Shown here in pieces: positions 36,401 through 44,662 of a DNA stretch of 64,000 bases (positions are counted from its first letter, which is position 1; the number at the start of each line of letters is the position of its first letter). The stretch is from NCBI RefSeq assembly GCF_000934685.1, contig NZ_JYNQ01000001.1, positions 3,199,501 to 3,263,500 of the forward strand, written 5' to 3'. The stretch comes from Lacinutrix sp. Hel_I_90. Its GTDB lineage: Bacteria; Bacteroidota; Bacteroidia; Flavobacteriales; Flavobacteriaceae. The position numbers were made by a program, and so were the translations under genes. The notes beneath the pieces are model-generated. The model was given only the letters and a program-made list of their open reading frames with translations, was not told where the DNA came from and did not search any database.

Positions 36401-36997
36401 AATAATGATTTGTTTGAGAATCAAGTGTATGCAGGAGCAGAAGTAGGGCTGGCGTTTAATAATAAAAAGGGCTTACTAAGTTTGCCAAGGCGCGGTATGG
36501 CTTTGGGTGTAGTAACTGGTTACAAACAAGCCATAAATTCAGATTATGACAATGCTTTTGCCTACGTAAAACCAACGATATCCTTTATTTATCCTCTTCA
36601 TGAAAGCGGTTTGGCAACATTGGCAACAAAAGCACAAGCTAATTTCATTCTTGGAGATAATTATGAGTTTTATCACGCGGCGACTGTAGGTGGAAATACC
36701 AGTTTACGAGGATATAGAAATGATCGTTTTTTAGGAGAGACCTCCTTTTTTCAAACCACTGATTTAAGAGTGTGTTTTATAGAGAAGCATACAGGTTTTA
36801 TACCCCTTAGAATAGGCGTTTCAGGGGGCTACGATTTAGGACGTGTTTGGAATAAAAATGAAAATTCTAATACATGGCACAACAGTTATGGAGGTTCCGT
36901 TTTTATTAATGGTTTCCAGGCTTTTACAGCCAATATAGGGTATTACACTAGTACCGAAGATAGTCGGATCATTTTTACCGCAGGCTTTCGTTTTTAA
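33401..36997 (+). CDS. Large outer-membrane protein: degenerate phosphoesterase-like domain plus Omp85-like barrel
   Basis: From the chosen start (33401, MINQKFSSK) the product has 1,198 residues with a signal peptide (ICLLIFTFSLQLNAQ region near 14-33). The N-terminal 350 residues look like a calcineurin-type phosphoesterase, but motifs are altered: the usual GDN and GNHD blocks read LGNST and PGQYEW, while the later ALHHPILTATRHG is kept. The middle (about 500-700) has RARLFDLLIGDWDRHEDQWR and PRDRDQAF, resembling a kinase-like fold. The C-terminal 330 residues are a 16-stranded-type barrel (SLRGYRNDRFLGETSFFQTT, GVSGGYDLGRVW) as in Omp85 proteins. Probably an outer-membrane assembly or surface protein; enzyme activity is doubtful. 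Confidence 0.8.
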   Translation: MINQKFSSKRHNSLCLITILLIFTFSLQLNAQENNKEISKSVYLTSNIGLAKKKNSTAILKAIVSASQQDKNAAFLALGNSTTRKGYVKDKSGREKQEAFLKSQILEPLSNFNGELIFIPGQYEWNKGGHKNLDDLESFLQDNSDAEFWPNDGCPIERETLSDEVELVMVDTQWYLEDWDNHPYINNDCEIKTREQFFLAFKDELKDEQNKTIIVALHHPILTATRHGLVERMGGLSKQAHYHNDMQYLVGRLETLASQFQDVIFVSGSESNLQFLMNDGIPQIISGALGNTTKTKPNKKKGYFGTNEHGYAKLNVFKDGSSEVEMYTVKEDQVTKVFTSTIKLKKGSLEDFDYHSKEDFGDSYKASIYTQEEVNKSDFYKWFWGDHYRAIYGREIEAPVLFLEALPDSVRAITEGGGNQSRSLRLIDTNENEYTVRELRKSGLRFIQSKIKDHYVLDYMNNTVAEDIVQDYYTTAQPYAQFAINELLEAINIPHANPRIVYLPKQKRLGRFNENYGDKLYMFEEHVGDENKAFDTFGNADDIISTKDMLLELQNDKDAKIDEDSYLRARLFDLLIGDWDRHEDQWRWGLHKKEDGTKLYKPIPRDRDQAFPKYDGVFPAILKAVSPLARNMQTYAPEIKNIKSFNNAVYYLDKSFINRAHWGDWKKQAQTIQNQLSDAVIDKAFANLLEDTKGESIDQIKSILKQRRENLVDIAKDYYDYFKAHEIIAATNKDNTISVLRQAKGITKVTITQQDLTIFENTYDSEDTKELWIYALDGDDTITVSGEGSHYITLKIFGGEDNDIYNVENNRNVTVYDYKTKKNTFNGRVSKKLTDSYAINNYDPQKRKYANNVLLPTVGFDPDAGFSAGLTNTYTTYALLRNPFTTQHKVNASYYSATQGFEFSYNGEFAHVFQDWNLGLDARITSANYAINFFGIGNETTYDPDAVDMDFNRTKISQWHFQPSLTYKTSGNVSAHIAARVEAHTLTNDENGFAEIFFDANNDLFENQVYAGAEVGLAFNNKKGLLSLPRRGMALGVVTGYKQAINSDYDNAFAYVKPTISFIYPLHESGLATLATKAQANFILGDNYEFYHAATVGGNTSLRGYRNDRFLGETSFFQTTDLRVCFIEKHTGFIPLRIGVSGGYDLGRVWNKNENSNTWHNSYGGSVFINGFQAFTANIGYYTSTEDSRIIFTAGFRF

Positions 36998-37209
36998 AGG
37001 AATATATCGTTTAAATAAGGTTAGGTTTTTATAGGATTGGATAGTCAAGGTTTTTTTTAACTATAATTAAATTAAGCCGGTTAGAAAAGACAATCTTATT
37101 ATTTTTAAGATATTCATGTTTAAAACATCAGATTTTATCTCATTTTATTTTTTAGTACATTGTGTAGTATTAGTTATTAGTGAGCAGATGTATTAAACCC
37201 AATTTACCT

Positions 37210-38265
37210 ATGAAAAATGTAGTATTTGTATTGTACCTAGTCATAAGTAGTGTCTTATATTCACAAGATATTAAAGAGGAACTCCCTGGTTTTCCAAATT
37301 ATTTTCAGCAGGTGGCAGATACGCTTCATTATTATACTACTGGTGCGAGTGCTGCTACTAACATTAAATACATCAAAAAAGAAACGGTATATGGTGAAGA
37401 AAGCTATACGGATTACGAAAAATATTTTAATGTTGCCGGGGTTGAGCTTACTAAATCTGGCAAACCTATAACTAAAGTAGAAACCGTTAACGATTCTGTA
37501 AAAATAAAAAAGCTGTTTGTTTTAGACGGTTACCCAGAGGCAGATACGAGAGCTTTGGATGACCAGGATTATTATTTGTCACAGCTCATAACCTACACTC
37601 CTAATAGTGCTATTCAATCGGTAACTAAGTATAATGGTAATGGGACTAAAGAAGTAAAACACTATACCTACGATAACAAAAATAGGCTTGTTGAAATACA
37701 GGAAGAACTCTTTTTGGGGGTCTCGGAAGACCATTTAGACACTGAAACCGCTGTGGTTTATTTTCAAGTAGAACCTACAATACGTATCGTAACTACCGCC
37801 AGTTATAGCAATAATCACCTGGCTAAAATTAGTAGTACAAAAGAATCTAAAGATTTTAATATTGGGTTTTACACGACGCGTTCAGAGCAGGAATTTTATT
37901 ATGGGGAGGCCTTGACTCCTGTAAAGGTTATTGAGACCGCTATAGAAATTAGCACAGACTCTGGAATAAAAAAGGAAACATCAAAGGACTTGGAAATCAC
38001 TTATAATTCAGACGGTCAAATGAGTGAAAGTCTTATAAAACTGAGAGAAAATGAGCAAGAATTAGAACGTATAAATACTTATTATTCCTACGGAGACTAT
38101 GGTTTAAGTCGCATAAATCGGTTACGGTTTAGAGGCAGTGAAGAGCAGCAAAACCATAGCCTTAGCTATAATGCCTCTGGCACTGTTGTAGCTCTAGTAA
38201 GCATAAAGGAAGCGGCAGATGAAAACGTTAAAGAGAAAGAAATATACACTTTTGAATACTATTAA
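37210..38265 (+). CDS. Secreted protein of unknown function, YD-like strands
   Basis: A 351-residue protein whose start at 37210 (MKNVVFVLYLVISSVLYSQ) gives a clean signal peptide; a start ten codons earlier is unlikely. The body has many beta strands of the kind Y(T)Y(D)NKNRLVEI and ITYNSDGQM, resembling the RHS/YD-type repeat pattern. It is followed by a related gene. No enzyme motif is visible. Confidence 0.75.
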   Translation: MKNVVFVLYLVISSVLYSQDIKEELPGFPNYFQQVADTLHYYTTGASAATNIKYIKKETVYGEESYTDYEKYFNVAGVELTKSGKPITKVETVNDSVKIKKLFVLDGYPEADTRALDDQDYYLSQLITYTPNSAIQSVTKYNGNGTKEVKHYTYDNKNRLVEIQEELFLGVSEDHLDTETAVVYFQVEPTIRIVTTASYSNNHLAKISSTKESKDFNIGFYTTRSEQEFYYGEALTPVKVIETAIEISTDSGIKKETSKDLEITYNSDGQMSESLIKLRENEQELERINTYYSYGDYGLSRINRLRFRGSEEQQNHSLSYNASGTVVALVSIKEAADENVKEKEIYTFEYY

Positions 38266-38361
38266 AAAAATAGTAAAACCAAGCCTATCATTATCAAAAC
38301 GCGTCAGACCTGTTTTAGTAATACCACTAGCTTTTAGACTTCAAAAACCCCACGAGATCGT

Positions 38362-39408
38362 ATGCGCATTAATTTAAACCCTTGGCTAAACATAGCTATT
38401 TTTACAATTGCGCTTCAGCTTACCGCGCAAGAGGTCGTATTTAAAACCCCCAGCTTTCCTGCTCCAGAACAGGAGCTTCTCTATTTTTTGTCTGAAGACC
38501 ATTTTTTTAACCCTGATAATTATAACGGCGCATTACAAGCCTTAGAAAAGCATTTTACAGAATACAGTGCAACAGGGCAAGTGCTACGTGCAGATACCAT
38601 GATTACACAGCCCTTCAAAAACTATAAAACATTTAAAAAAATTAGTAAGCAGCCCATTTTAGATTATTTAGGCATTCATGAGATAAAAAAAGCAGGTAGA
38701 AACACCTTTGAATTATTTCAGTATGACTCATTACACATTTACAATGTGGTGTATACCTTAAAGAATAATAAAATCACGACCGTAACAGAAGACACTTCGG
38801 TTTATGTAAATGACATTAAGTATGGTTATAACGCGCAAGACCAGCTCGTAAAGAAAAGCTATTTTAATGAGTATGGTAGTGGTGTTATTATTGAAGCAAA
38901 ATACAACAGTAAGGGTCAAATTATAAGTCAGTCCAGTTTTGATAATACCGATGGCCTCTATGTTATTCTAAAGACCTACACCTATAATAACGAGCAGTTA
39001 CTTACCCATTTTAAAGAAAAGAAAGCACTCTATTTTGTGCCTTTTGAGGAAGAAGAAGAGAATCTCGGGATTAACGAAGTCCATTATGAAAAGTATGTTA
39101 GGGAAGACACGTATTTTAATATCAAGAACATCCATTTTTCATATGGTTCAGACCAAAAACTAACAGAGGTCAGCCAGACACATCGCGGGTTTAGTAAGGA
39201 ATTAGGCGAACAGCTTAACACAAACTTTAATTACAACTTAAGCTACCTTCCCAACCAACTGAGTATAGTGGCAAGCTTACCAGAAAAGCGCAACTACGTT
39301 TACCAGTTTGACAACCAAAACAATCCGATAACCATACGCTCCTATGTGGTGACCGACGCAGGTACCTGGTTACAGAAAAAAACAAGGTTTACAATTACCT
39401 ACCACTAA
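38362..39408 (+). CDS. Secreted YD-like protein (relative of the preceding gene)
   Basis: A 348-residue protein with signal peptide (MRINLNPWLNIAIFTIALQL) and repeated short strands (YGYNAQDQLVKKSYFNEYG, AKYNSKGQIISQS, FSYGSDQKLTEVS). It is similar in layout to the preceding gene, likely a tandem duplication. Function unknown. The next gene starts 17 bases later. Confidence 0.75.
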   Translation: MRINLNPWLNIAIFTIALQLTAQEVVFKTPSFPAPEQELLYFLSEDHFFNPDNYNGALQALEKHFTEYSATGQVLRADTMITQPFKNYKTFKKISKQPILDYLGIHEIKKAGRNTFELFQYDSLHIYNVVYTLKNNKITTVTEDTSVYVNDIKYGYNAQDQLVKKSYFNEYGSGVIIEAKYNSKGQIISQSSFDNTDGLYVILKTYTYNNEQLLTHFKEKKALYFVPFEEEEENLGINEVHYEKYVREDTYFNIKNIHFSYGSDQKLTEVSQTHRGFSKELGEQLNTNFNYNLSYLPNQLSIVASLPEKRNYVYQFDNQNNPITIRSYVVTDAGTWLQKKTRFTITYH

Positions 39409-39425
39409 TTATTTTTAAGCTATAA

Positions 39426-40070
39426 ATGAATCATCCAAAAATTAAAGGACACCAACGCATCTGGAAGGAAATAGACGAATGGGTTGCGTATAACCAAGAC
39501 TTAGATATAGACTATTTACTACGCACGCACAGGTCTCATGTAAAAGTATGGGTAAGCCCGTATAGCGATTTAAGCTCGGGTAGAAAATCAGCAGTACTAA
39601 AAGGAAAAACCCGAAAAAAAGTATTAGCAGGACTGCTGGATATCTTTAACCAGTGGGAAAAGCAACTAAAAACCTTAGAGACCCCTTATTATTTAGCCTT
39701 ATGGCTTTATGAGCCCCACCTTCACAAATCGCAGGTGGTCTGTAGTATTGGCAGTTGCTTAGATTTTTATGATAAAACCTTCTATAAGCCTGAGCTACAA
39801 AAGCAAATACCGGTAACTAATTACGGGCACTTTTCTGAAGCCTTGAGCGAATTTAACTGGACACACGCCTTAGACGAAACCTTCTACACCCCAGAAGATT
39901 TTGAGGCGACGCCAGACGAATTTTATTCCCTTAAGGAGTATAGAAAGCATAAGAAGTGGGCAAAACGCAAACTCAAAGAAAACCCAAGAACGGTAGTAGA
40001 CCCTATTAGCCACACAACTTATTATTTTGTGCCGCATGGTCGGGTTTGGATTGGGCAGAAGAATGGGTAG
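39426..40070 (+). CDS. Protein of unknown function (214 aa)
   Basis: A cytosolic protein without signal peptide, with Trp/Tyr-rich segments (WVSPYSDLSSGRKSAVLKG, PYYLALWLYEPHLHKS) and a basic tail. No family recognised. It follows two secreted YD-like proteins closely, so the three may be co-transcribed. Confidence 0.7.
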   Translation: MNHPKIKGHQRIWKEIDEWVAYNQDLDIDYLLRTHRSHVKVWVSPYSDLSSGRKSAVLKGKTRKKVLAGLLDIFNQWEKQLKTLETPYYLALWLYEPHLHKSQVVCSIGSCLDFYDKTFYKPELQKQIPVTNYGHFSEALSEFNWTHALDETFYTPEDFEATPDEFYSLKEYRKHKKWAKRKLKENPRTVVDPISHTTYYFVPHGRVWIGQKNG

Positions 40071-40468
40071 ATGGACGGTGTAGGTTTAATTGGAGACAGC
40101 TGCGTTTGTGTTTTTATAAACCGTGAGTTGTAAAATAAAAATACCGACTAGAGTATTACTCATTTTTACTGTTTTTGAATTGGTAATATCAAGTTTGTTA
40201 ATATCTGTCATTCCAGTGTTATGGACTAATCGTGAAAATAAACACCTATTTTAAAGGTTTCCATAATGCGGTGTTTAAAAAGGAGTTTATATTTAGGCTC
40301 TCCTAATTAATTGATTAATTAGTCCAGGACAAGTACTAATTGTTGTTTTGGAGTATTAGTCTGTTACATTACTAAAATCAACCCTTTTACATGTTTTATG
40401 TGAGAAATGGCATTATATAAAAAAAGCGTTAAGATTTCACTTAACGCTTTTTTTGTGTTGTGACAGTT
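40071..40468. other. Gene-free spacer with terminator
   Basis: About 400 bases of AT-rich DNA. A clear intrinsic terminator at 40419-40454 (AAAAAGCGTTAAG, loop, CTTAACGCTTTTTTT) serves the minus-strand secreted protein and possibly the upstream plus-strand gene. Nothing else is recognised. Confidence 0.8.
40419..40454. terminator. Bidirectional intrinsic terminator
   Basis: A-run, AAGCGTTAAG, loop ATTT, C-CTTAACGCTT, T-run. It lies 14 bases past the stop of the large minus-strand gene at 40469. Confidence 0.88.
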
Positions 40469-43400
40469 TTATTTATTGACTGCTAATTTTAAAGTTTTAA
40501 TAAATCCATGAGTAGTAATTCGTGCCAAATAGATGCCAGTATTTAACTTTCCTGATAATTTTAGAGTAAAACTATTATTTCCTGGAATAATATTTAAAGT
40601 TTGAGACGAGAGTCTTTTACCTTGTAAATTATAAAGTTCTAATTTTGCATTTTGGTCTGAAGAATTAGAGTTTATATAAAGAGTTACATTACCTGTATTT
40701 ACAGGGTTTGGGTATAATTTTAAACCAATAGCGTTTAAGTTATTGCTGTCAACACTTAATGTAGCAATATCAATTTTTATTATTGAACTATAAGTAAATC
40801 CACCAGAGGTATTAATCATTTTAAGACGGTAAAAAATGATTTCATTAGAACCAAAAGAAGCATCTACATAGTTAAAAGCTTCAGGATTTGAATTGGTGCC
40901 ATTTCCTGGTTGTTGATTTACTGCTGTGAAATTGTCAGGTGTATTATAGCTGGTTTCTAAAACAAATGTTTGGTTATCATACTCGCGTAATGTATTCCAT
41001 ACTACATTAATACTAGAATTATTAGTTGCTAATTCGCCATAAAAATCAGTTAATATGGTTTGGAATAAAGCAGGGTTTTCTTCAATAGTTACCAGAATGG
41101 TATCTTCTAACCCATTTACAGATGCCGTTAATAGTGTTGATCCAGAACGTTCAGCTTTAATTGTTCTTGTGTCCAGCTGAGAAATAAGGGCATTATCTTC
41201 AATGGTTAATATCAGGCCGTCCATGTCATTAATAACTCTATCAATACCGTCACTAAATTGTCCTATTACTGTATATGAGTAGTTTTCCTGATTAAGAATA
41301 TTGGGATCTCTTTGTGAAAATTGAATACTTTGTAATGTAGCGTTACTAGATAATTCAACATTAAAAGTTACCGTATTTGACGCATAACCCCAAACGCCTT
41401 GTTTATATCCATTGGCAGTAATTGTTGTTTCTCCATAAAAGTGTTCAGGAATTACAAAATTAAAATCGTTTTCAAACGCTAGTTCACCTGCGATTCTCGT
41501 TTCATAAATGAATTGTTCTTTATCATTTTCATTTTCATAAAACACGATAATTTTGTCTGTATTTTCTGCATACACTTTAAAATTCAATACATCTCCAGGA
41601 CTTCTATTATCAAAAACTTGAGGGTCTCTATTAATCAGAATTTTGGAGGACAAACTTTGTCTCAAGAGATTACCAGAAAAATTAGGTAATACATTATATC
41701 TTAAGGGAGATGGGTTTATACCGTTTTTAGTAAATTGCCCGCTATTTGTTTCATCATTAACATTAGATTTTAGTAACTCTATAATTTTTTCATGAACTTG
41801 TGGTGCCTCTGTAACTCCGGGAGTTCCAGGAATTAAATTACTGTGTGTAATGCCAGTAAACTCAGAGTTAAAGCGTGTGCCTCCTAACCCAGCTTGCATA
41901 CTTGTTAAAGGGACAATAGCATCACTTTCTTGCCCATCGTAAATATGTTTTAAAACATTATCTATACCATTTGGCAAATCGTTAGTGACCATAATTGCGA
42001 GATTATATAAATAGATCCCAGCTTTATATGCCTTAGGGATATAAGTTGTTAGTCCGCCATTAATTCCTTCCAAATCATTACATAGAATAGGATGAAGATC
42101 GCAAGGGTCAAACGTTGTACTAACGACATGAATAGGAACGCCTTCCAGTTGACTTACATTAGAAGACCTGTTAAGATTTTTAATAAATTCTGTATTTTCT
42201 GGTGGTGTTACTTGAGAAAGGTTATCTAGCTCTACCATTAAATTACGGGCTCCCCAATTTTCTATTCTATCTAATTCTGGTACAGAGGCTATGCTAGCAA
42301 GGTTTCCAATGGTCAATCCTTCACTCGATACGGGCACATTAGCTAGATCTTCTATATTATCATTTATAAACGTGTTTATTTGAGTCTCATTGTTTAACAC
42401 AACCCTTTTGTCTAGGTTTAAATTTCCTCCTTGAGCACCAAAATGGGGGGTGTTTAGTGTAATTAATGAATTGATATTGTCTTTATAAGCATATCTGGGA
42501 TCAATACCTTCTATATAGGCTCTGGTGTATAATCCACCTCGGCTGTGAACAATAACGTTTACTTTACCAGCAGAAAGTAGATTGCTTGCGGCTATTTCTT
42601 TTAACGAATTTATATAATTAGGGATTACCCATGAATCTGTTGATTTATCAATAAAAGAACCATCATTATAATTAAACTTAGCAAAAGGGTGTTCTGCCGC
42701 TTTGCCGTCAGACCTCCAGGCTTTTAATGTTTGTCCTATATAGCCATTATCTTTCAAATAATTTTCTAATACTTGTACAGAACTGACATCAGACCATACT
42801 CCATGTCCTAATAATACTGGGGGTACATTAATTTTTATATTATGTTTATAAATTTCAATAGGATTAGATGGGTTTGAAACGACATCCACAATTTTAAAAC
42901 TGTAGATTTTATAAATTTTACCTGTTTCGTATTCATCAATATACTCTGGATGCTTATAGATGTATTCTACATATTCTAAATCATCTGGAGAAGTAGGTTC
43001 TCCATCATAACTACTTAAGTTTTTAAGATAGAAATAGCCGTACTGTTTAATATACTCAGGTTGAAATATTTCACTAACGGGTCCAGGTCCAACATATAAC
43101 CTGTAGGAAGGACTACCAATATTATAGTGCCCTGCAGGATCACTTGTATTAAATCGGAAAAGAGTTGCAAGAGAACCATCGGCAGCTACTCCAGGTGTTT
43201 CAGACTCTAAAGCAAAGCCATCAGTAAGTTCGTTTTTCAAAACAGTAAGTAGTTTTGTGTTTTCATCGGTATCTTTGCTTAATGTCGAATAGGTGTAAGT
43301 GAAATCTCCTCTAATATTATAAAGTTTCATGCCTTCAATAGGAATAAACAATTTCATAATTCCATTGGGAGTTGCAATCCAGCTTCTGTAGGGGTTTTCT

Positions 43401-44623
43401 GGATCTGAGCTTCCTCCTGAAATGTTACTAGATAGCATGGTGCTATCAAAAATGTTTTGACTACCTCCAAAGTCGTAATTGGTATATATATTATAAGACA
43501 AAGGGTCGGTCACCTCTCCAAAACCATTATACACGATCAGGCCTTGGTCTGTACCCATATAAACACGTCCTAGTTTATCTTTCCAAATAGCATTATCATT
43601 AAATCGAGCACCTTCAGGTATAATTTGGAAAAAGGTCGATGCCGGTTCATTTAAATTACTGCTTAAATACGTCCATTCATTATTTTTGTACACAGCAAAA
43701 CCTTTACCAGGAATAGAGGTTGTTACCCATGTTCCTTTAGAACCGTTAGCACATATACCATTTATAACTCCTCCTGGAGAAAAATTCATTTCAGCATAAG
43801 TATGTTGCTCTAAAAACGTACCGTTAAGATCATATTTTAAAACTCTATTAGGTAATAGTTGCTCATTATCTTTTCTAACATATTGCCAAGAACCAACCCA
43901 AACACTTTCATCATCAGCAGAAATAGCTTGCATGTTTCTGTTTTGAGGCGTTTCTGAAGGGCCTGGATTATAAGTAAATGCAGGATAGGGTAATTCAGTA
44001 GGCTTTATAGCAATACTTCCACTGCTATTAAACCAAGCCCCTTTGGTGGTGAATTTTATTTGATTGGCATCTTTAAATGAAATATCTCCGGGAGTTAAAA
44101 TAAAGGTACTTTCAACGGTTAAATTATGGTTCCTGTTTACAGTCCAGACTCTATTGTTTTTGTCGACAGTAACAGAGTTTAAACGCGCACCTCCTAAACC
44201 ATCTCTACCAAAAAATTCAAAGCCTAAGGCATTTCTATCTGGAGAATAATGTTTTATATTACCAGTACTGCTAATTCTTTCTAGACCACCTTGTCCGCCA
44301 TTAAAATTTGTGCCTTGGTGGGCAATCCATATGTTACCAGACAAATCTGCTGAGATGTCTTTTATTTTAATTATTGCTAAATCGGGGTTCGCTCCAGCTG
44401 CGTTAAATGAAGAGAAATCATTTGGATAGGTGTCTCCGCTGGTATCGATATTAAATATGCCAACTTGGTCTGCTGCTGCCCATACTTTTTGGTTAGCGGC
44501 ATCTACTGTTATAGCCGTAAAAGGCTGGTTGATATTAAAAGAGGTAAACCTGGATTCTACTTCTTGAGCATAACTATAAACTCCGAGAAATAGAGTAAAA
44601 AGTATAAGTAATCGTTTTTTCAT
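40469..44623 (-). CDS. Type IX secreted protein with beta-propeller and lipase-like domains
   Basis: A 1,384-residue secreted protein. The signal peptide is MKKRLLILFTLFLGVYSYAQ. The N-terminal 400 residues have beta-propeller blade patterns (ITVDAANQKVWAAAD, SADLSGNIWIAHQG, WLGRVYMGTDQGL-type turns). A middle alpha/beta-hydrolase-like region has VIVHSRGGLYTRAYIEG with a candidate nucleophile Ser near residue 693 (normally GHSxGG; here VHSRGG), resembling PGAP1/lipase-type esterases. A C-terminal type A sorting signal (LYPNPVNTGNVTLYI...GIYLARI) ends the protein. Likely a surface or secreted esterase; substrate unknown. Confidence 0.85.
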   Translation of the reverse strand: MKKRLLILFTLFLGVYSYAQEVESRFTSFNINQPFTAITVDAANQKVWAAADQVGIFNIDTSGDTYPNDFSSFNAAGANPDLAIIKIKDISADLSGNIWIAHQGTNFNGGQGGLERISSTGNIKHYSPDRNALGFEFFGRDGLGGARLNSVTVDKNNRVWTVNRNHNLTVESTFILTPGDISFKDANQIKFTTKGAWFNSSGSIAIKPTELPYPAFTYNPGPSETPQNRNMQAISADDESVWVGSWQYVRKDNEQLLPNRVLKYDLNGTFLEQHTYAEMNFSPGGVINGICANGSKGTWVTTSIPGKGFAVYKNNEWTYLSSNLNEPASTFFQIIPEGARFNDNAIWKDKLGRVYMGTDQGLIVYNGFGEVTDPLSYNIYTNYDFGGSQNIFDSTMLSSNISGGSSDPENPYRSWIATPNGIMKLFIPIEGMKLYNIRGDFTYTYSTLSKDTDENTKLLTVLKNELTDGFALESETPGVAADGSLATLFRFNTSDPAGHYNIGSPSYRLYVGPGPVSEIFQPEYIKQYGYFYLKNLSSYDGEPTSPDDLEYVEYIYKHPEYIDEYETGKIYKIYSFKIVDVVSNPSNPIEIYKHNIKINVPPVLLGHGVWSDVSSVQVLENYLKDNGYIGQTLKAWRSDGKAAEHPFAKFNYNDGSFIDKSTDSWVIPNYINSLKEIAASNLLSAGKVNVIVHSRGGLYTRAYIEGIDPRYAYKDNINSLITLNTPHFGAQGGNLNLDKRVVLNNETQINTFINDNIEDLANVPVSSEGLTIGNLASIASVPELDRIENWGARNLMVELDNLSQVTPPENTEFIKNLNRSSNVSQLEGVPIHVVSTTFDPCDLHPILCNDLEGINGGLTTYIPKAYKAGIYLYNLAIMVTNDLPNGIDNVLKHIYDGQESDAIVPLTSMQAGLGGTRFNSEFTGITHSNLIPGTPGVTEAPQVHEKIIELLKSNVNDETNSGQFTKNGINPSPLRYNVLPNFSGNLLRQSLSSKILINRDPQVFDNRSPGDVLNFKVYAENTDKIIVFYENENDKEQFIYETRIAGELAFENDFNFVIPEHFYGETTITANGYKQGVWGYASNTVTFNVELSSNATLQSIQFSQRDPNILNQENYSYTVIGQFSDGIDRVINDMDGLILTIEDNALISQLDTRTIKAERSGSTLLTASVNGLEDTILVTIEENPALFQTILTDFYGELATNNSSINVVWNTLREYDNQTFVLETSYNTPDNFTAVNQQPGNGTNSNPEAFNYVDASFGSNEIIFYRLKMINTSGGFTYSSIIKIDIATLSVDSNNLNAIGLKLYPNPVNTGNVTLYINSNSSDQNAKLELYNLQGKRLSSQTLNIIPGNNSFTLKLSGKLNTGIYLARITTHGFIKTLKLAVNK

Positions 44624-44662
44624 AATAAGGGTTTTAAATTAATTAATCTGTTTTGGTTGCTA

